Shown: one piece after another, positions 19,804 through 28,953 of the stretch | How positions within the stretch are numbered: the first letter of the stretch is position 1 | Layout of the letters: every line of letters begins with the position of its first letter | Origin: Streptomyces sp. MP131-18 | GTDB lineage: Bacteria > Actinomycetota > Actinomycetes > Streptomycetales > Streptomycetaceae | Assembly (NCBI RefSeq): GCF_001984575.1 | Contig: NZ_LZNS01000001.1 | Coordinates: 3,075,476 to 3,139,475, forward strand | Reading direction: 5' to 3' | DNA: 64,000 nt | Notes under the pieces: model-generated | Told to the model about the DNA's origin: nothing | Databases searched by the model: none | Seen by the model: the letters and a program-made list of their open reading frames with translations, nothing else | Made by a program: the position numbers and the translations under genes

Positions 19804-20682
19804 ATGAGTTACGGGCAGGGGGGCTCCAACTGGGTCCCCGGGGGATCGAACACACCGGACTGGGACGCGCTCGCCGCCGACGCCGACCGGCGCAGGCGCC
19901 GCAAGCGCACCACCACGATCATCGCCTCCGCCGCCGCGGCGGCCGTGATCGGCACCGTGGTGGCGTTCGCCGTGGTGAGCCAGAGCGACGACGGCGGCAG
20001 TGCGTCCGACGAGGCGTCCGCCACGCTGCCCGAGCCCACCGACGTGCCGTCGGGCAGCGCCGGGTCCGAGCCCTCGTGGGACGAGGTGTCGCTGCCGCCG
20101 CTGCCGCAGCCGCGCGAGTTCATATCGGACGCCGAGAAGGACACCGCGCCCTTCGACGTCGAGGGCTTCTGGGCCGGCGACACCATGGAGATCGACGGCA
20201 GGAGCTACACCAAGGCCGCGACCGGCTCCGCGGCGGACTGCACGGAGGCCGCGAGCGCCGAGCTGGGCACGATCCTCACCGACCACGGCTGCACGGCACT
20301 GCTGCGCGCCACCTACACCGGCGGCGGCGTCGCGGTGACGGTGGGCGTCGCCCAGTTCGGCAGCGAGGCGGACGCCCAGGCCGCCCGCCAGGCGCAGGAA
20401 GGGGCCGACGGCGCCAGCCTCCAGGCCCTCACCGGCGACGGGGCCCCCGAGTTCTGCCAGCAGGGCGGCTGCCGCACCACCGCCAACCAGGTCGGCCGCT
20501 ACGCCTACTACACCATCGCGGGCAACAGCGACGGCTCCCCCGACAGCGGCGACGGCACCCCGGCCCAGCAGGGCGCCCGCGACGGGAACGACCACGCGTT
20601 CAACCGCATCATCCAGCGCGGCGAGGCCCAGGCATCGGCCTCCGCGAGCGCCCTCGTCGAGGAGCGGCAGGGCGGCGGCTGA
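19804..20682 (+). CDS. Single-pass membrane protein of unknown function
   Basis: A 292-residue protein. A cytoplasmic N-terminus of about 38 residues ends in a basic run (DRRRRRKR). One membrane helix follows (TTTIIASAAAAAVIGTVVAFAVV), then a Ser/Pro/Glu linker and an extracytoplasmic domain from about residue 115. That domain has four Cys (ADCTEA, DHGCTA, EFCQQ, GGCRTT), suggesting two disulfides. I do not recognise a family. It converges on truA with a 3-bp gap. Confidence 0.78.
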   Translation: MSYGQGGSNWVPGGSNTPDWDALAADADRRRRRKRTTTIIASAAAAAVIGTVVAFAVVSQSDDGGSASDEASATLPEPTDVPSGSAGSEPSWDEVSLPPLPQPREFISDAEKDTAPFDVEGFWAGDTMEIDGRSYTKAATGSAADCTEAASAELGTILTDHGCTALLRATYTGGGVAVTVGVAQFGSEADAQAARQAQEGADGASLQALTGDGAPEFCQQGGCRTTANQVGRYAYYTIAGNSDGSPDSGDGTPAQQGARDGNDHAFNRIIQRGEAQASASASALVEERQGGG

Positions 20683-20685
20683 GGC

Positions 20686-21546
20686 TCAGCCCTCCGCGCC
20701 CTCCGCACCGGCGAGCGTCCGGCGGCGGCGGGCCTGCGCGTTGCGCGCCGCCAGCTCGCCGTCCGGCGGGTACGCCACCTCCTCCAGCGTGAGGCCGTGC
20801 GGGCGCACCACGTGCACCGCCGAGTCCCGCACCCGGGCCGCGAGCACCCGCGCGGGCCAGTCCGGCGGCCGGTGCCCGTCGCCGACGAACAGCAGCGCGC
20901 CCACCAGCGCACGCACCATGTTGTGGCAGAACGCGTCGGCCCGCACCGTGCCCTCCACGACGCCGTCCGCGCGCCGCTCCCAGCGCAGGTCCCCCAGCGC
21001 GCGGATGGTCGTCGCGCCCTCGCGCCTGCGGCAGAACGCGGCGAAGTCGTGCTCGCCCAGCAGCAGCCGGGACGCCTCGTTCATCGCGGCCACGTCCAGC
21101 GGCCAGTTGTGCCACAGCACGTGGCCCCGCAGCAGCGGGTCGACGCCGCCCGGATGGTCGGCGACGCGGTAGGCGTAGCGCCGCCACACCGCGGAGAACC
21201 GCGCGTTGAAGTACGGCGGCGCCGGCTCGGCCCGCCACACCCGCACATCGTGCGGCAGCCGCCCCGCGAGCCTGCGCAGCAGGCGCCCCTTCCCCTGCCC
21301 GGCCCAGACCTCGTCCGGCAGGTCCACGTGCGCGACCTGCCCGCGCGCGTGCACCCCCGCATCCGTCCGCCCCGCCACGGTCAGCTCGTAACGCCCCGGC
21401 GAACGCGTCACCACCCGCAGCGCCTCCTCGATCTCCTCCTGAACGGTGCGCCGCCCCGCCTGCCGAGCCCACCCGGAGAACCCGGCCCCGTCATAGGCCA
21501 GATCCAGGCGCACCCGCGTGAACCCGGTCGGTGCTTCATCAGTCAC
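20686..21546 (-). CDS. truA: tRNA pseudouridine(38-40) synthase
   Basis: A 286-residue enzyme that isomerises U38-U40 in the tRNA anticodon stem. The GTG at 21544-21546 is preceded by AAAGGA, and the protein starts [20 protein letters not shown]. The catalytic Asp is in [28 protein letters not shown] and [14 protein letters not shown] are also conserved. In the streptomycetes I recall, truA follows rplQ directly. Here it is cut off from rplQ by the accessory island, so it needs its own promoter. Confidence 0.95.
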   Translation of the reverse strand: MTDEAPTGFTRVRLDLAYDGAGFSGWARQAGRRTVQEEIEEALRVVTRSPGRYELTVAGRTDAGVHARGQVAHVDLPDEVWAGQGKGRLLRRLAGRLPHDVRVWRAEPAPPYFNARFSAVWRRYAYRVADHPGGVDPLLRGHVLWHNWPLDVAAMNEASRLLLGEHDFAAFCRRREGATTIRALGDLRWERRADGVVEGTVRADAFCHNMVRALVGALLFVGDGHRPPDWPARVLAARVRDSAVHVVRPHGLTLEEVAYPPDGELAARNAQARRRRTLAGAEGAEG

Positions 21547-21731
21547 ACGACCGATCCTTTCAGACGACCGCGGCCGGCCCGGGGCACACCGTGCCCCAGA
21601 GGGAAGCCGCGTGCACCGTCCTCGATTTCGCCTCGGCCCGCCTTCGCACCCTGTACACGGACAACCACCCAACCGATGCATCGACGCTTAAACTGTGGCG
21701 GGCACGGAGGCAACGAGCGCTGGGGGCGGAC

Positions 21732-23867
21732 ATGGACGAGACAGAACGCAGGGCTGCGACAGCTCCCATCCGCATCCACCAGATCCGCACCGCGCTTCTG
21801 CAGCAGTACCAGGGACTCATCTACGACGAAGACCTCAAGGGCTACGACCAGAGGGGCTACGAGCAGCGTTTCCTCTCCCGCGCACTGACGGCTGCGGCCG
21901 TACGCGAAGTGACGGGCTGCGACCACAAGGCCGCCGGCGCCTCCGTTATCGACGGGGAGGACGACCAAGGCATCGACGGCGTGGCCGTCACCGAGGGCAC
22001 ACAGGAAGTCTGGCTCGTTCAGGCCAAGTGGAGTGACGAAGGAAAGGGCAAGCTCGACACCAACGCGGCGCACAAGCTCATCGCCGGCCTCCGCCTCATC
22101 GAGCAGCGCAGTTTCGACCGCTTCAACGACCGGCTCGAGCCGATCGCCGCTCGTGTCAATGCCGCGATGCATGACGCCAGACTCAAGGTGACCCTGGTCA
22201 TTGCCGTGATGGGCACGGGAACACTCAGCAGGGAAACCCTGACCGTTCTCGACGACGCCCGGAACGAGTTCAACGGACTCGGCCCGGTCCTCGAGTACCG
22301 GGTGGTCCACGCCGCGGACATCCTGCGGCAGATCCGGGATGACCTCGCTCCCGCACCGGTACAGGTGACGGTGCGCATGACGAGCTGGCTCCGACGTAAC
22401 ACACCGCTCGCCGCTTTTCAAGGCCCGGTCCCGGCGAGCAATCTCGCCGAGTGGTACCAAACCCATGGGGACCGCTTGTATGAGCAGAACCTGCGCCAGT
22501 CCCTTGGCACGACCCGGGTCAATTCCGGCATGCTCGGGACCCTGGTGGACGAGCCGGAGAACTTCTGGCTTTTCAACAATGGGGTGACGGTGCTGTGTGA
22601 CCAGCTAAAAGAAGAATGGCCGGGGCGCCGTCGTCCGGACGAGCCGGTGCATCTGCACATCTCGGGGGTCAGCGTCGTGAACGGCGCGCAAACCGTCGCG
22701 GCGGCGCACCGCGCCGCGCAGACGTCCCCCGACACGGTCGAGGACGCCGAGGTCACGGTCAAGGTGATCGTCGTCGACAAGAAGGCACCCGATCTTGCGC
22801 AGCGCATCACCGAAACGACCAACACACAGAACCATGTGGAGCAGCGCGACTTCATCGCCCTGGACGAAGTACAGGCGATGATTCGCGAGGACTTCATGCT
22901 GTCCCTGCAAAAGACCTACGTGTTCAAGCGAGGCGAGCCCGATCCCGCGCCGGACGAGGGTTGCTCCGTGGTGCACGCGGCCATCGCGCTGGCGTGCGCG
23001 CATCGCAACACCGAGCTTGCGGTACGAGCGAAGCGGGACACCGATCTTCTCTGGGAACGCGGCAGCGGAGGCGCCTACCCTCGCCTCTTCGGGGAGCGGC
23101 CGGGAGCCTTCCAGATCTGGCGCTCGGTACTGGTTCACCGCACCGTGGGCGCCGCCCTCAACGAGGAGCGCAAGCGTTTCCAGAAGCGCGCCGCCGATGT
23201 GAGCCAGCGCGGCGATCTTCTCGTCACTCACCTTGTCTTTCAGCTTCTCGACCAGGACCGCATCGACGATCCGGAAGACGACTGGGAGGCCGTTCTGCGT
23301 GAGGTGCCCGCTCTCACCCACCGAGTCCTGTCGTGGCTGATCCACCACATCGATACGGAGTACGGGCCCACATCATTCCTCAGCGGCACACTCACCGACA
23401 CCGGACGCTGCAAACGGCTCGCGGAGCTGGTACTGCGGGACGCCCAACGTGCGGGAGTGATCCCCGATCTGCCGGCCGCCTACAGAACGGGTAAAGGAAG
23501 CAAGCGCAAGCCGCGCCGCCCCAATGCGGTCCCCACCCTGGTGGACCACGCGAAGATCGCGAACGGAACGCCGGTGCGCCTCAGGCTTCTGAACAAGCCC
23601 GAGATCGACGCGCTCACCCCGTGGCTCGCCGCGGACCCCAGGCGGGGCGAGGCGACCTGGGTAAACGAACGGACCCGTTGCCTCGTATGGGCGGTCGACG
23701 GGCGTGCTTACTCACCGACACGCCTGATTCTCAACTTCTACGAACTCGCGGGCTGGGAGGAAGCCCCGGTAGCCGTCCAGGGCCCGGCGCGTTGGGCGCT
23801 GGACGACGGCACAACGCTCTCGGAACTGGCACAGACGCTGATCGACGAGCAGGCCGAACGGGAATAG
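21732..23867 (+). CDS. AIPR-family (abortive infection) protein with PD-(D/E)XK-like N-terminus
   Basis: A 711-residue protein from the ATG at 21732. The AIPR signature VNSGMLGTLVDEPENFWLFNNGVTVL lies near residues 265-290, followed by SGVSVVNGAQTV and TETTNTQNHVEQRDF. The N-terminal part has G-I-D-G (Asp82) and Q97-A-K99 on adjoining strands (VWLVQAKW), the D...QxK pattern of Mrr-like nucleases. AIPR proteins are linked to phage exclusion. It is divergent from truA and is followed after 122 bp by hsdR on the same strand, so it may be part of the same defence unit. Whether it works alone or with the restriction system cannot be seen. Confidence 0.82.
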   Translation: MDETERRAATAPIRIHQIRTALLQQYQGLIYDEDLKGYDQRGYEQRFLSRALTAAAVREVTGCDHKAAGASVIDGEDDQGIDGVAVTEGTQEVWLVQAKWSDEGKGKLDTNAAHKLIAGLRLIEQRSFDRFNDRLEPIAARVNAAMHDARLKVTLVIAVMGTGTLSRETLTVLDDARNEFNGLGPVLEYRVVHAADILRQIRDDLAPAPVQVTVRMTSWLRRNTPLAAFQGPVPASNLAEWYQTHGDRLYEQNLRQSLGTTRVNSGMLGTLVDEPENFWLFNNGVTVLCDQLKEEWPGRRRPDEPVHLHISGVSVVNGAQTVAAAHRAAQTSPDTVEDAEVTVKVIVVDKKAPDLAQRITETTNTQNHVEQRDFIALDEVQAMIREDFMLSLQKTYVFKRGEPDPAPDEGCSVVHAAIALACAHRNTELAVRAKRDTDLLWERGSGGAYPRLFGERPGAFQIWRSVLVHRTVGAALNEERKRFQKRAADVSQRGDLLVTHLVFQLLDQDRIDDPEDDWEAVLREVPALTHRVLSWLIHHIDTEYGPTSFLSGTLTDTGRCKRLAELVLRDAQRAGVIPDLPAAYRTGKGSKRKPRRPNAVPTLVDHAKIANGTPVRLRLLNKPEIDALTPWLAADPRRGEATWVNERTRCLVWAVDGRAYSPTRLILNFYELAGWEEAPVAVQGPARWALDDGTTLSELAQTLIDEQAERE

Positions 23868-23989
23868 ACGGACGTCGGCGGCCGAGACGCCGGCTCACCA
23901 CCCGCACCGCAGGGGGGAGTCGGCAGCCGCCCGCTGACTTTGCGTAAGCTGAATTCCCGCAGGCGACGAGGCGATCCGGGGGTGGGACC

Positions 23990-26900
23990 GTGGACGAGCG
24001 GCTTGAGGACTTCGCGAGGCAGTCACCGAACTTCGGCATGCTCCATAGACATCAGCCCCTGTTGTCCCTCTACGGCTCCCTGGCCGAGACGACGGTTTTC
24101 ACCAATCCCAATTCCTCGCTCGTACAGGCGGGACAGTTCGGTGAGGTCCTGGCCCAGGAACTCGTCACCCGCATCGGTGTGCGTGTGACGGGCGACCGCC
24201 AGGTCGACCGTCTCGACGCCCTCGTGCGCGAGGGCGTTCTGGTGCGGGAGATCCGCGACGACTTCGACCGGCTGCGCAGGGATCGCAACCGGGCCGCACA
24301 CCGTCACCTTTTCGACACGGCACTGGCTCTCGAAGCCGTACGCACCTGCTACAAGCTCGGCCTGTGGTTCCACAACGCCATCGAGGACCGCCGCACCGTC
24401 GCCGAGTTCGTTCCGCCCACCGGCCCCGACGACGCGGCACGGATCACCGACCCCACCGAGCTGGCAGAGCTCAGGGAAGCGCTCGACGGCCACCGCAAGG
24501 CACTCACCCAGGCCCGTGTCAGGCTCACCGAGTCAGCAGATGCCCTGGAAGCCGAACGCAGGGCACGGGCCGAGGCCGAGCATCTGATCGCCAGCGCCGA
24601 GGCCCACAAGACGGCGCTGCTCGCCGAGCTCCAGCAGCTCACCGAGGAGACCACGCTCCTGCGGAACGCGCAGGACGCCGAGTACGCAACGGCTGGCAGA
24701 CAGCCGCGGCAGGTGGACCCCGTCCGCCGGGACGCCATCATCCACCGCGCGCAGCGTCCGGCCCCGCTCAACGAGGTGCAGGCCAGAGACGCCATCGATG
24801 CGATGCTGCGCGCCGCCGGCTGGGAGGTGCAGGAGCGCGACCGGATGGAGGTCGACGGCCGGACGGGCGTGGCCGTCAGGGAGTTCACCCTGGCCACCGG
24901 CCGTGCGGACTACGTGCTGTACGTGAACGGCCGGCTGGTCGGCGTGGTGGAGGCCAAGCGGGAGGGAGACCACCTTTCCAGCGCGGTCGAGCAGAACGAC
25001 CGGTACGCGGCCGGCGTGCTCGACGAGCACCGCCTGGCCGTCTGGCGCGAGGAAGAGCCGTTTGCCTTCCGCTACGCGACGACCGGCTCCGAGACCTCGT
25101 TCATCAACCGCCTGGACCCGGACGCCCGTTCCCGGGAGGTGTTTTCCTTCCACCGCCCGGAGACGGTCGCGGCCTGGATGCGGCGCGCCGAGGAAACGCC
25201 CGACGCACCCACCTTCCGCGCGGGCCTGCGGCGACTGCCGCCCCTGGAGCCGAACGGGCTGCGTCTGGCGCAGATCGACGCGATCACCGGTCTTGAGGAC
25301 TCACTGGCTCGCGACTTGGCACGGGCTTTGATCCAGATGGCGACCGGCGCGGGCAAGACCTTCCTGGCCGTGGCCCAGACGTACCGCCTGCTCAAGTACG
25401 CGGGCGCCCGGCGTGTCCTCTTCCTCGTCGACCGCAACAACCTCGGCAAGCAGGCGCACGACGAATTCCGGATGTTCATGACGCCGGACGACGGCCGAAA
25501 GCTGGCCGATGTCTACAACGTGGACCGGCTCGGCCCGGCCGGGCTCCAGGACACCTCCTCGGTCGTCATGTGCACGATTCAGCGCATGTACGACGCGCTG
25601 CGCGGCAAGTCCTTGTCCGACGGAGACGCCGCCGAGGAGGCGGAGGACGCCCTCGCCTATGAGGCCGCCTACGAGTCCGACCGGCCCATCGAGGTGTCCT
25701 ACAACCCGGACATTCCGATCGAAAGCTTCGACCTGATCATCGTGGACGAGTGCCACCGTTCCATCTACGGCCAGTGGCGGGGCGTACTGGAGTACTTCGA
25801 TGCCCACCTCGTGGGTCTGACGGCGACTCCCACGAACCAGACACTGGGATTCTTCGGGCACAACCTGGTGTCGGAGTACACCTACCCACAGGCCGTCGCG
25901 GACGGTGTCAACGTCGACTTCGATGTCGTACGGATGCGGACCGACTTGCGGGAGAAGGGCGCCGCCACCATCGAGTCGGGCACGACCGTGCGGGTCAAAG
26001 ACCGGGCAACGCGACGACAGCGGTACCAGAAGCTCGATAAGGACTTCACCTACTCAATACGGCAGATCGGCCGGTCCGTGGTGACCGTCGACGAGATCCG
26101 GGCCGTGCTCGTCGCGTACCGGGACAACTGGCAACGCTGGTTCCCCGGACGCAAGGAGCTGCCCAAAACGTTGATCTTCGCCGTCGGTGAGGACCACGCC
26201 GAGGACGTTCTCGCACAGGTCAAGGAGGTCTTCGCACGTGGCGACGACTTCGCGAAGAAGATCACCTACAAGAGCCGGCAGGCGGGCGAGGACCCGGACC
26301 AGCTCATTCGCGACCTGAGGACTTCGCCCCGCCTGCGGGTCGCCGTCACCGTCGACATGATCGCCACCGGGACGGACGTCAAGGCACTGGAGTGTGTGCT
26401 CTTCCTGCGTGACGTGCGCAGCGCCGTGCTGTTCGAGCAGATGAAGGGCCGCGGCGCGCGCACCATCGACCCGACCGAGTTGCAGGAGGTCACACCGGAG
26501 GCGGACGCGTCCGTGCGCAAGGAGCGGTTCCTGCTCATCGACGCCGTGGGTGTCACCGAATCCGACCTGGTGGACGCCAAGCCGCTGGTGCCTGCGGGCG
26601 AGCGTCAGGTCTCGCTGTCGAAGCTGCTGGACAAGGCAGGCACGAAGTCGATCAGCGCGAGCGAAGCCGAGATCCTGGCCGGCCGCCTCGCACGCCTGAA
26701 CCAGCAGCTCACGGACGGGGAACGCGAGCGGCTGACGCGGGCGGCCGACGGCACGCTCCTGTCCACCATCACGCGGGCCATCATCGACGCGGTGGACCCC
26801 GACCGCCAGGAACGCGCGCGCGACGAAGGCGGCCCGGCGGCGGCCAGGAAGCTGATCGAGGACGCCATCGCACCGCTGAGCGGCAACGCGGAGCTGCGGC

Positions 26901-27550
26901 GGCAGATCATCGAGATCCGCCGGGACAAGGACTACCTGATCGACGAGTTCACGGCCGTGCGGATGGAGCGGGTCGAGGAAGTGCCCCGCGAGAAGCGGGC
27001 GCGAGCGGAGATCGACCGCTGGCACCAGCTCCTGACCGAGCAACGCGACCGCTTCGCCGCCGTCAACATCGCTATCACCAGCCCACGCCCGACACCGCCC
27101 GGCGAGGCGTACAACGCCCTGAAGGACCTGGAACGAGAAATCCGCCGCCCCCAGTACGCCTGGAGCCCGCAGGTCCTGTGGACCTACTATGCGGACCTGG
27201 GCGTCACCACCCACCGCGAAAACGGCGAGGTGGACGTGCCGGACCTGATCCCACTCATCCGGTACGAGCTCAAGGCGGACGAGGACCTGCGACCGTACCG
27301 AGAGCGGGTCGAGGAACGCTTCGAGCAGTGGCTCCAGCGGCAGCACCAGTCGGGCATCGAGTACACCGAAGAGCAGATGTGGTGGCTGCGGGCGATCAGG
27401 GACGTGATAGTGAGCGACATCGGCATCAGCCCAACCGAATTCAACGCCGAACCCTTCACAGCCCGAGGCGGCGGCCGAGGCTTCGCCCACGCCTTCCCTG
27501 GACGCGATGTGCGGGCATTGTTGAACGAGCTGAATCGAGAACTGGCTTGA
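23990..27550 (+). CDS. hsdR: Type I restriction endonuclease subunit HsdR with N-terminal HEPN/DUF4145-like domain
   Basis: A 1186-residue translocase-nuclease from GTG 23990. Residues ~1-135 form a helical DUF4145-type domain with the HEPN motif R99-N-R-A-A-H104. A coiled coil rich in Ala, Glu and Arg covers ~150-235. The nuclease domain has GRADYVLY and VVEAK (near 318), a PD-(D/E)XK core. The helicase has Walker A MATGAGKTF (near 450), the DEAH-type DECHR (near 585), VGLTATP and a second RecA lobe with TGTDVKALECV and QMKGRGAR. The C-terminal part resembles the EcoEI-type HsdR end. It cuts DNA after translocation when bound to HsdM and HsdS. Its stop overlaps the hsdS start. Confidence 0.94.
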   Translation: MDERLEDFARQSPNFGMLHRHQPLLSLYGSLAETTVFTNPNSSLVQAGQFGEVLAQELVTRIGVRVTGDRQVDRLDALVREGVLVREIRDDFDRLRRDRNRAAHRHLFDTALALEAVRTCYKLGLWFHNAIEDRRTVAEFVPPTGPDDAARITDPTELAELREALDGHRKALTQARVRLTESADALEAERRARAEAEHLIASAEAHKTALLAELQQLTEETTLLRNAQDAEYATAGRQPRQVDPVRRDAIIHRAQRPAPLNEVQARDAIDAMLRAAGWEVQERDRMEVDGRTGVAVREFTLATGRADYVLYVNGRLVGVVEAKREGDHLSSAVEQNDRYAAGVLDEHRLAVWREEEPFAFRYATTGSETSFINRLDPDARSREVFSFHRPETVAAWMRRAEETPDAPTFRAGLRRLPPLEPNGLRLAQIDAITGLEDSLARDLARALIQMATGAGKTFLAVAQTYRLLKYAGARRVLFLVDRNNLGKQAHDEFRMFMTPDDGRKLADVYNVDRLGPAGLQDTSSVVMCTIQRMYDALRGKSLSDGDAAEEAEDALAYEAAYESDRPIEVSYNPDIPIESFDLIIVDECHRSIYGQWRGVLEYFDAHLVGLTATPTNQTLGFFGHNLVSEYTYPQAVADGVNVDFDVVRMRTDLREKGAATIESGTTVRVKDRATRRQRYQKLDKDFTYSIRQIGRSVVTVDEIRAVLVAYRDNWQRWFPGRKELPKTLIFAVGEDHAEDVLAQVKEVFARGDDFAKKITYKSRQAGEDPDQLIRDLRTSPRLRVAVTVDMIATGTDVKALECVLFLRDVRSAVLFEQMKGRGARTIDPTELQEVTPEADASVRKERFLLIDAVGVTESDLVDAKPLVPAGERQVSLSKLLDKAGTKSISASEAEILAGRLARLNQQLTDGERERLTRAADGTLLSTITRAIIDAVDPDRQERARDEGGPAAARKLIEDAIAPLSGNAELRRQIIEIRRDKDYLIDEFTAVRMERVEEVPREKRARAEIDRWHQLLTEQRDRFAAVNIAITSPRPTPPGEAYNALKDLEREIRRPQYAWSPQVLWTYYADLGVTTHRENGEVDVPDLIPLIRYELKADEDLRPYRERVEERFEQWLQRQHQSGIEYTEEQMWWLRAIRDVIVSDIGISPTEFNAEPFTARGGGRGFAHAFPGRDVRALLNELNRELA

Positions 27551-28953
27551 GTAGTACGGAACTTCCGCCGGGTTGGGCTTGGGCGACCCTGGGCGACCTG
27601 GGCAAATGGTACGGCGGCGGCACGCCGTCCAAAAGTCGGCCCGACTTTTGGACCGACGGCACTATCCCGTGGCTTTCACCGAAAGACATGGGCCCGGAGT
27701 CCATTACGGCAACACAAGACCACATCACGGACGCTGCTGTCAGAGAATCTGCAACTCGTCTCGTCCCTCCCGGCTCCGTAACCATTGTCACCCGGTCAGG
27801 AATCCTCGAACGATTCATCCCAGTCGCCTATGTCTCCTTTGCGACGACTCTCAACCAGGACATGAAGGCTCTGCACCCCCACGAGGGCGTAACACCACAC
27901 TGGATCGCCTGGTGCCTACGCGCATTCGAGTCAGATATTCTGAGGAACTGTCGCAAGGCAGGGACCACGGTCGCTTCCTTGTCAACCAAAGCGCTGATGA
28001 ATTGCGAGGTACCAATCGCTCCACCTGCGGAGCAGCGTCGCATTATCGAAGCCCTGGAAGGCCACCTTTCCCGACTCGACGCCAGCGACAGTCTGCTTCA
28101 TTCATGCAACGCGCGCACGAACAGCCTGGTGACAGGCACTATGGCTGCGTCACTTCGTCAGGCGCATGCGCAAGCAGTGCGCCTCGACGAGGTCGCGGAG
28201 GTAAGGCTGGGGCGACAGCGTTCACCCAAAAACCATTCAGGAGACCAAATGCGCTCCTATCTCCGGGCAGCGAATGTAGGCTGGGACGGACTACGGCTCG
28301 GCGACGTAAAGAAAATGAACTTCTCCGACACAGAAGCCGAGATTTACCGCCTACACCCGGGCGATATTCTCCTAACCGAGGCGTCCGGCAGCGCGGGAGA
28401 AGTCGGAAAGGCCGCGATCTGGAACGGCGAGATCAACGACTGTTCCTTTCAGAACACCTTGCTGCGCGTCAGGGCATCTGAGGCCGTCAGCCCCGCCTAT
28501 CTGCACCACTTCTTGCGTCATGAGGCACTGCGAGGAGCTTTCCGCGCGAGCACCCGAGGAGTCGGAATTCACCACCTAGGGGCTGCCAAACTCGCCGCAT
28601 GGCCCGTACCTCTACCCCCTCCTGGGGAACAAAGTCGCATCGTTCGAACTATTGAGGAGACGAGTTTCTGCGTCGAGAAGCTACGCAATACGCTGCAAGG
28701 CGCGTCTGATCGATCCCGGTCTCTACGCAAGGCACTTCTCGACCGTGCCTTCAGCGGCCGGCTCGTCCCCCAGGACCCCGACGACGAGCCCGCGTCCGTG
28801 CTGCTCGACCGCATCCGCGCCGAGCGCGAAGCTGAAGGGCCCAAACGCCGACGGACGCCCCGGCCCCGCAAGGCCGCGACTCCGCCGCCCCCGCCCCCCG
28901 CATCCTCAACGCCCCTCCCCGCGCAAGCCGTTCAGCAGGAGTTCGAGCTGTGA
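27547..28953 (+). CDS. hsdS: Type I restriction-modification specificity subunit HsdS
   Basis: 468 residues from a TTG at 27547-27549 that overlaps the hsdR stop (TTGA). The next ATG lies far inside the first target-recognition domain, so TTG is the only start giving a whole protein. The first recognition domain begins LPPGWAWATLGDLGKWYGGG and ends at IAPPAEQRRIIEALE. The second runs from VRLDEVAEVRLG to PLPPPGEQSRIVRTIEE. A Pro-rich tail (PPPPPPASSTP) ends the protein. The middle of the gene is visibly richer in A/T than its neighbours, as expected for exchanged recognition domains. HsdS sets the DNA site for both cutting and methylation. Confidence 0.93.
   Translation: MSSTELPPGWAWATLGDLGKWYGGGTPSKSRPDFWTDGTIPWLSPKDMGPESITATQDHITDAAVRESATRLVPPGSVTIVTRSGILERFIPVAYVSFATTLNQDMKALHPHEGVTPHWIAWCLRAFESDILRNCRKAGTTVASLSTKALMNCEVPIAPPAEQRRIIEALEGHLSRLDASDSLLHSCNARTNSLVTGTMAASLRQAHAQAVRLDEVAEVRLGRQRSPKNHSGDQMRSYLRAANVGWDGLRLGDVKKMNFSDTEAEIYRLHPGDILLTEASGSAGEVGKAAIWNGEINDCSFQNTLLRVRASEAVSPAYLHHFLRHEALRGAFRASTRGVGIHHLGAAKLAAWPVPLPPPGEQSRIVRTIEETSFCVEKLRNTLQGASDRSRSLRKALLDRAFSGRLVPQDPDDEPASVLLDRIRAEREAEGPKRRRTPRPRKAATPPPPPPASSTPLPAQAVQQEFEL

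Noticed and set aside
26054..27490. 478-residue minus-strand frame inside hsdR
   Set aside because: Antisense to a well-supported gene, with no motifs.
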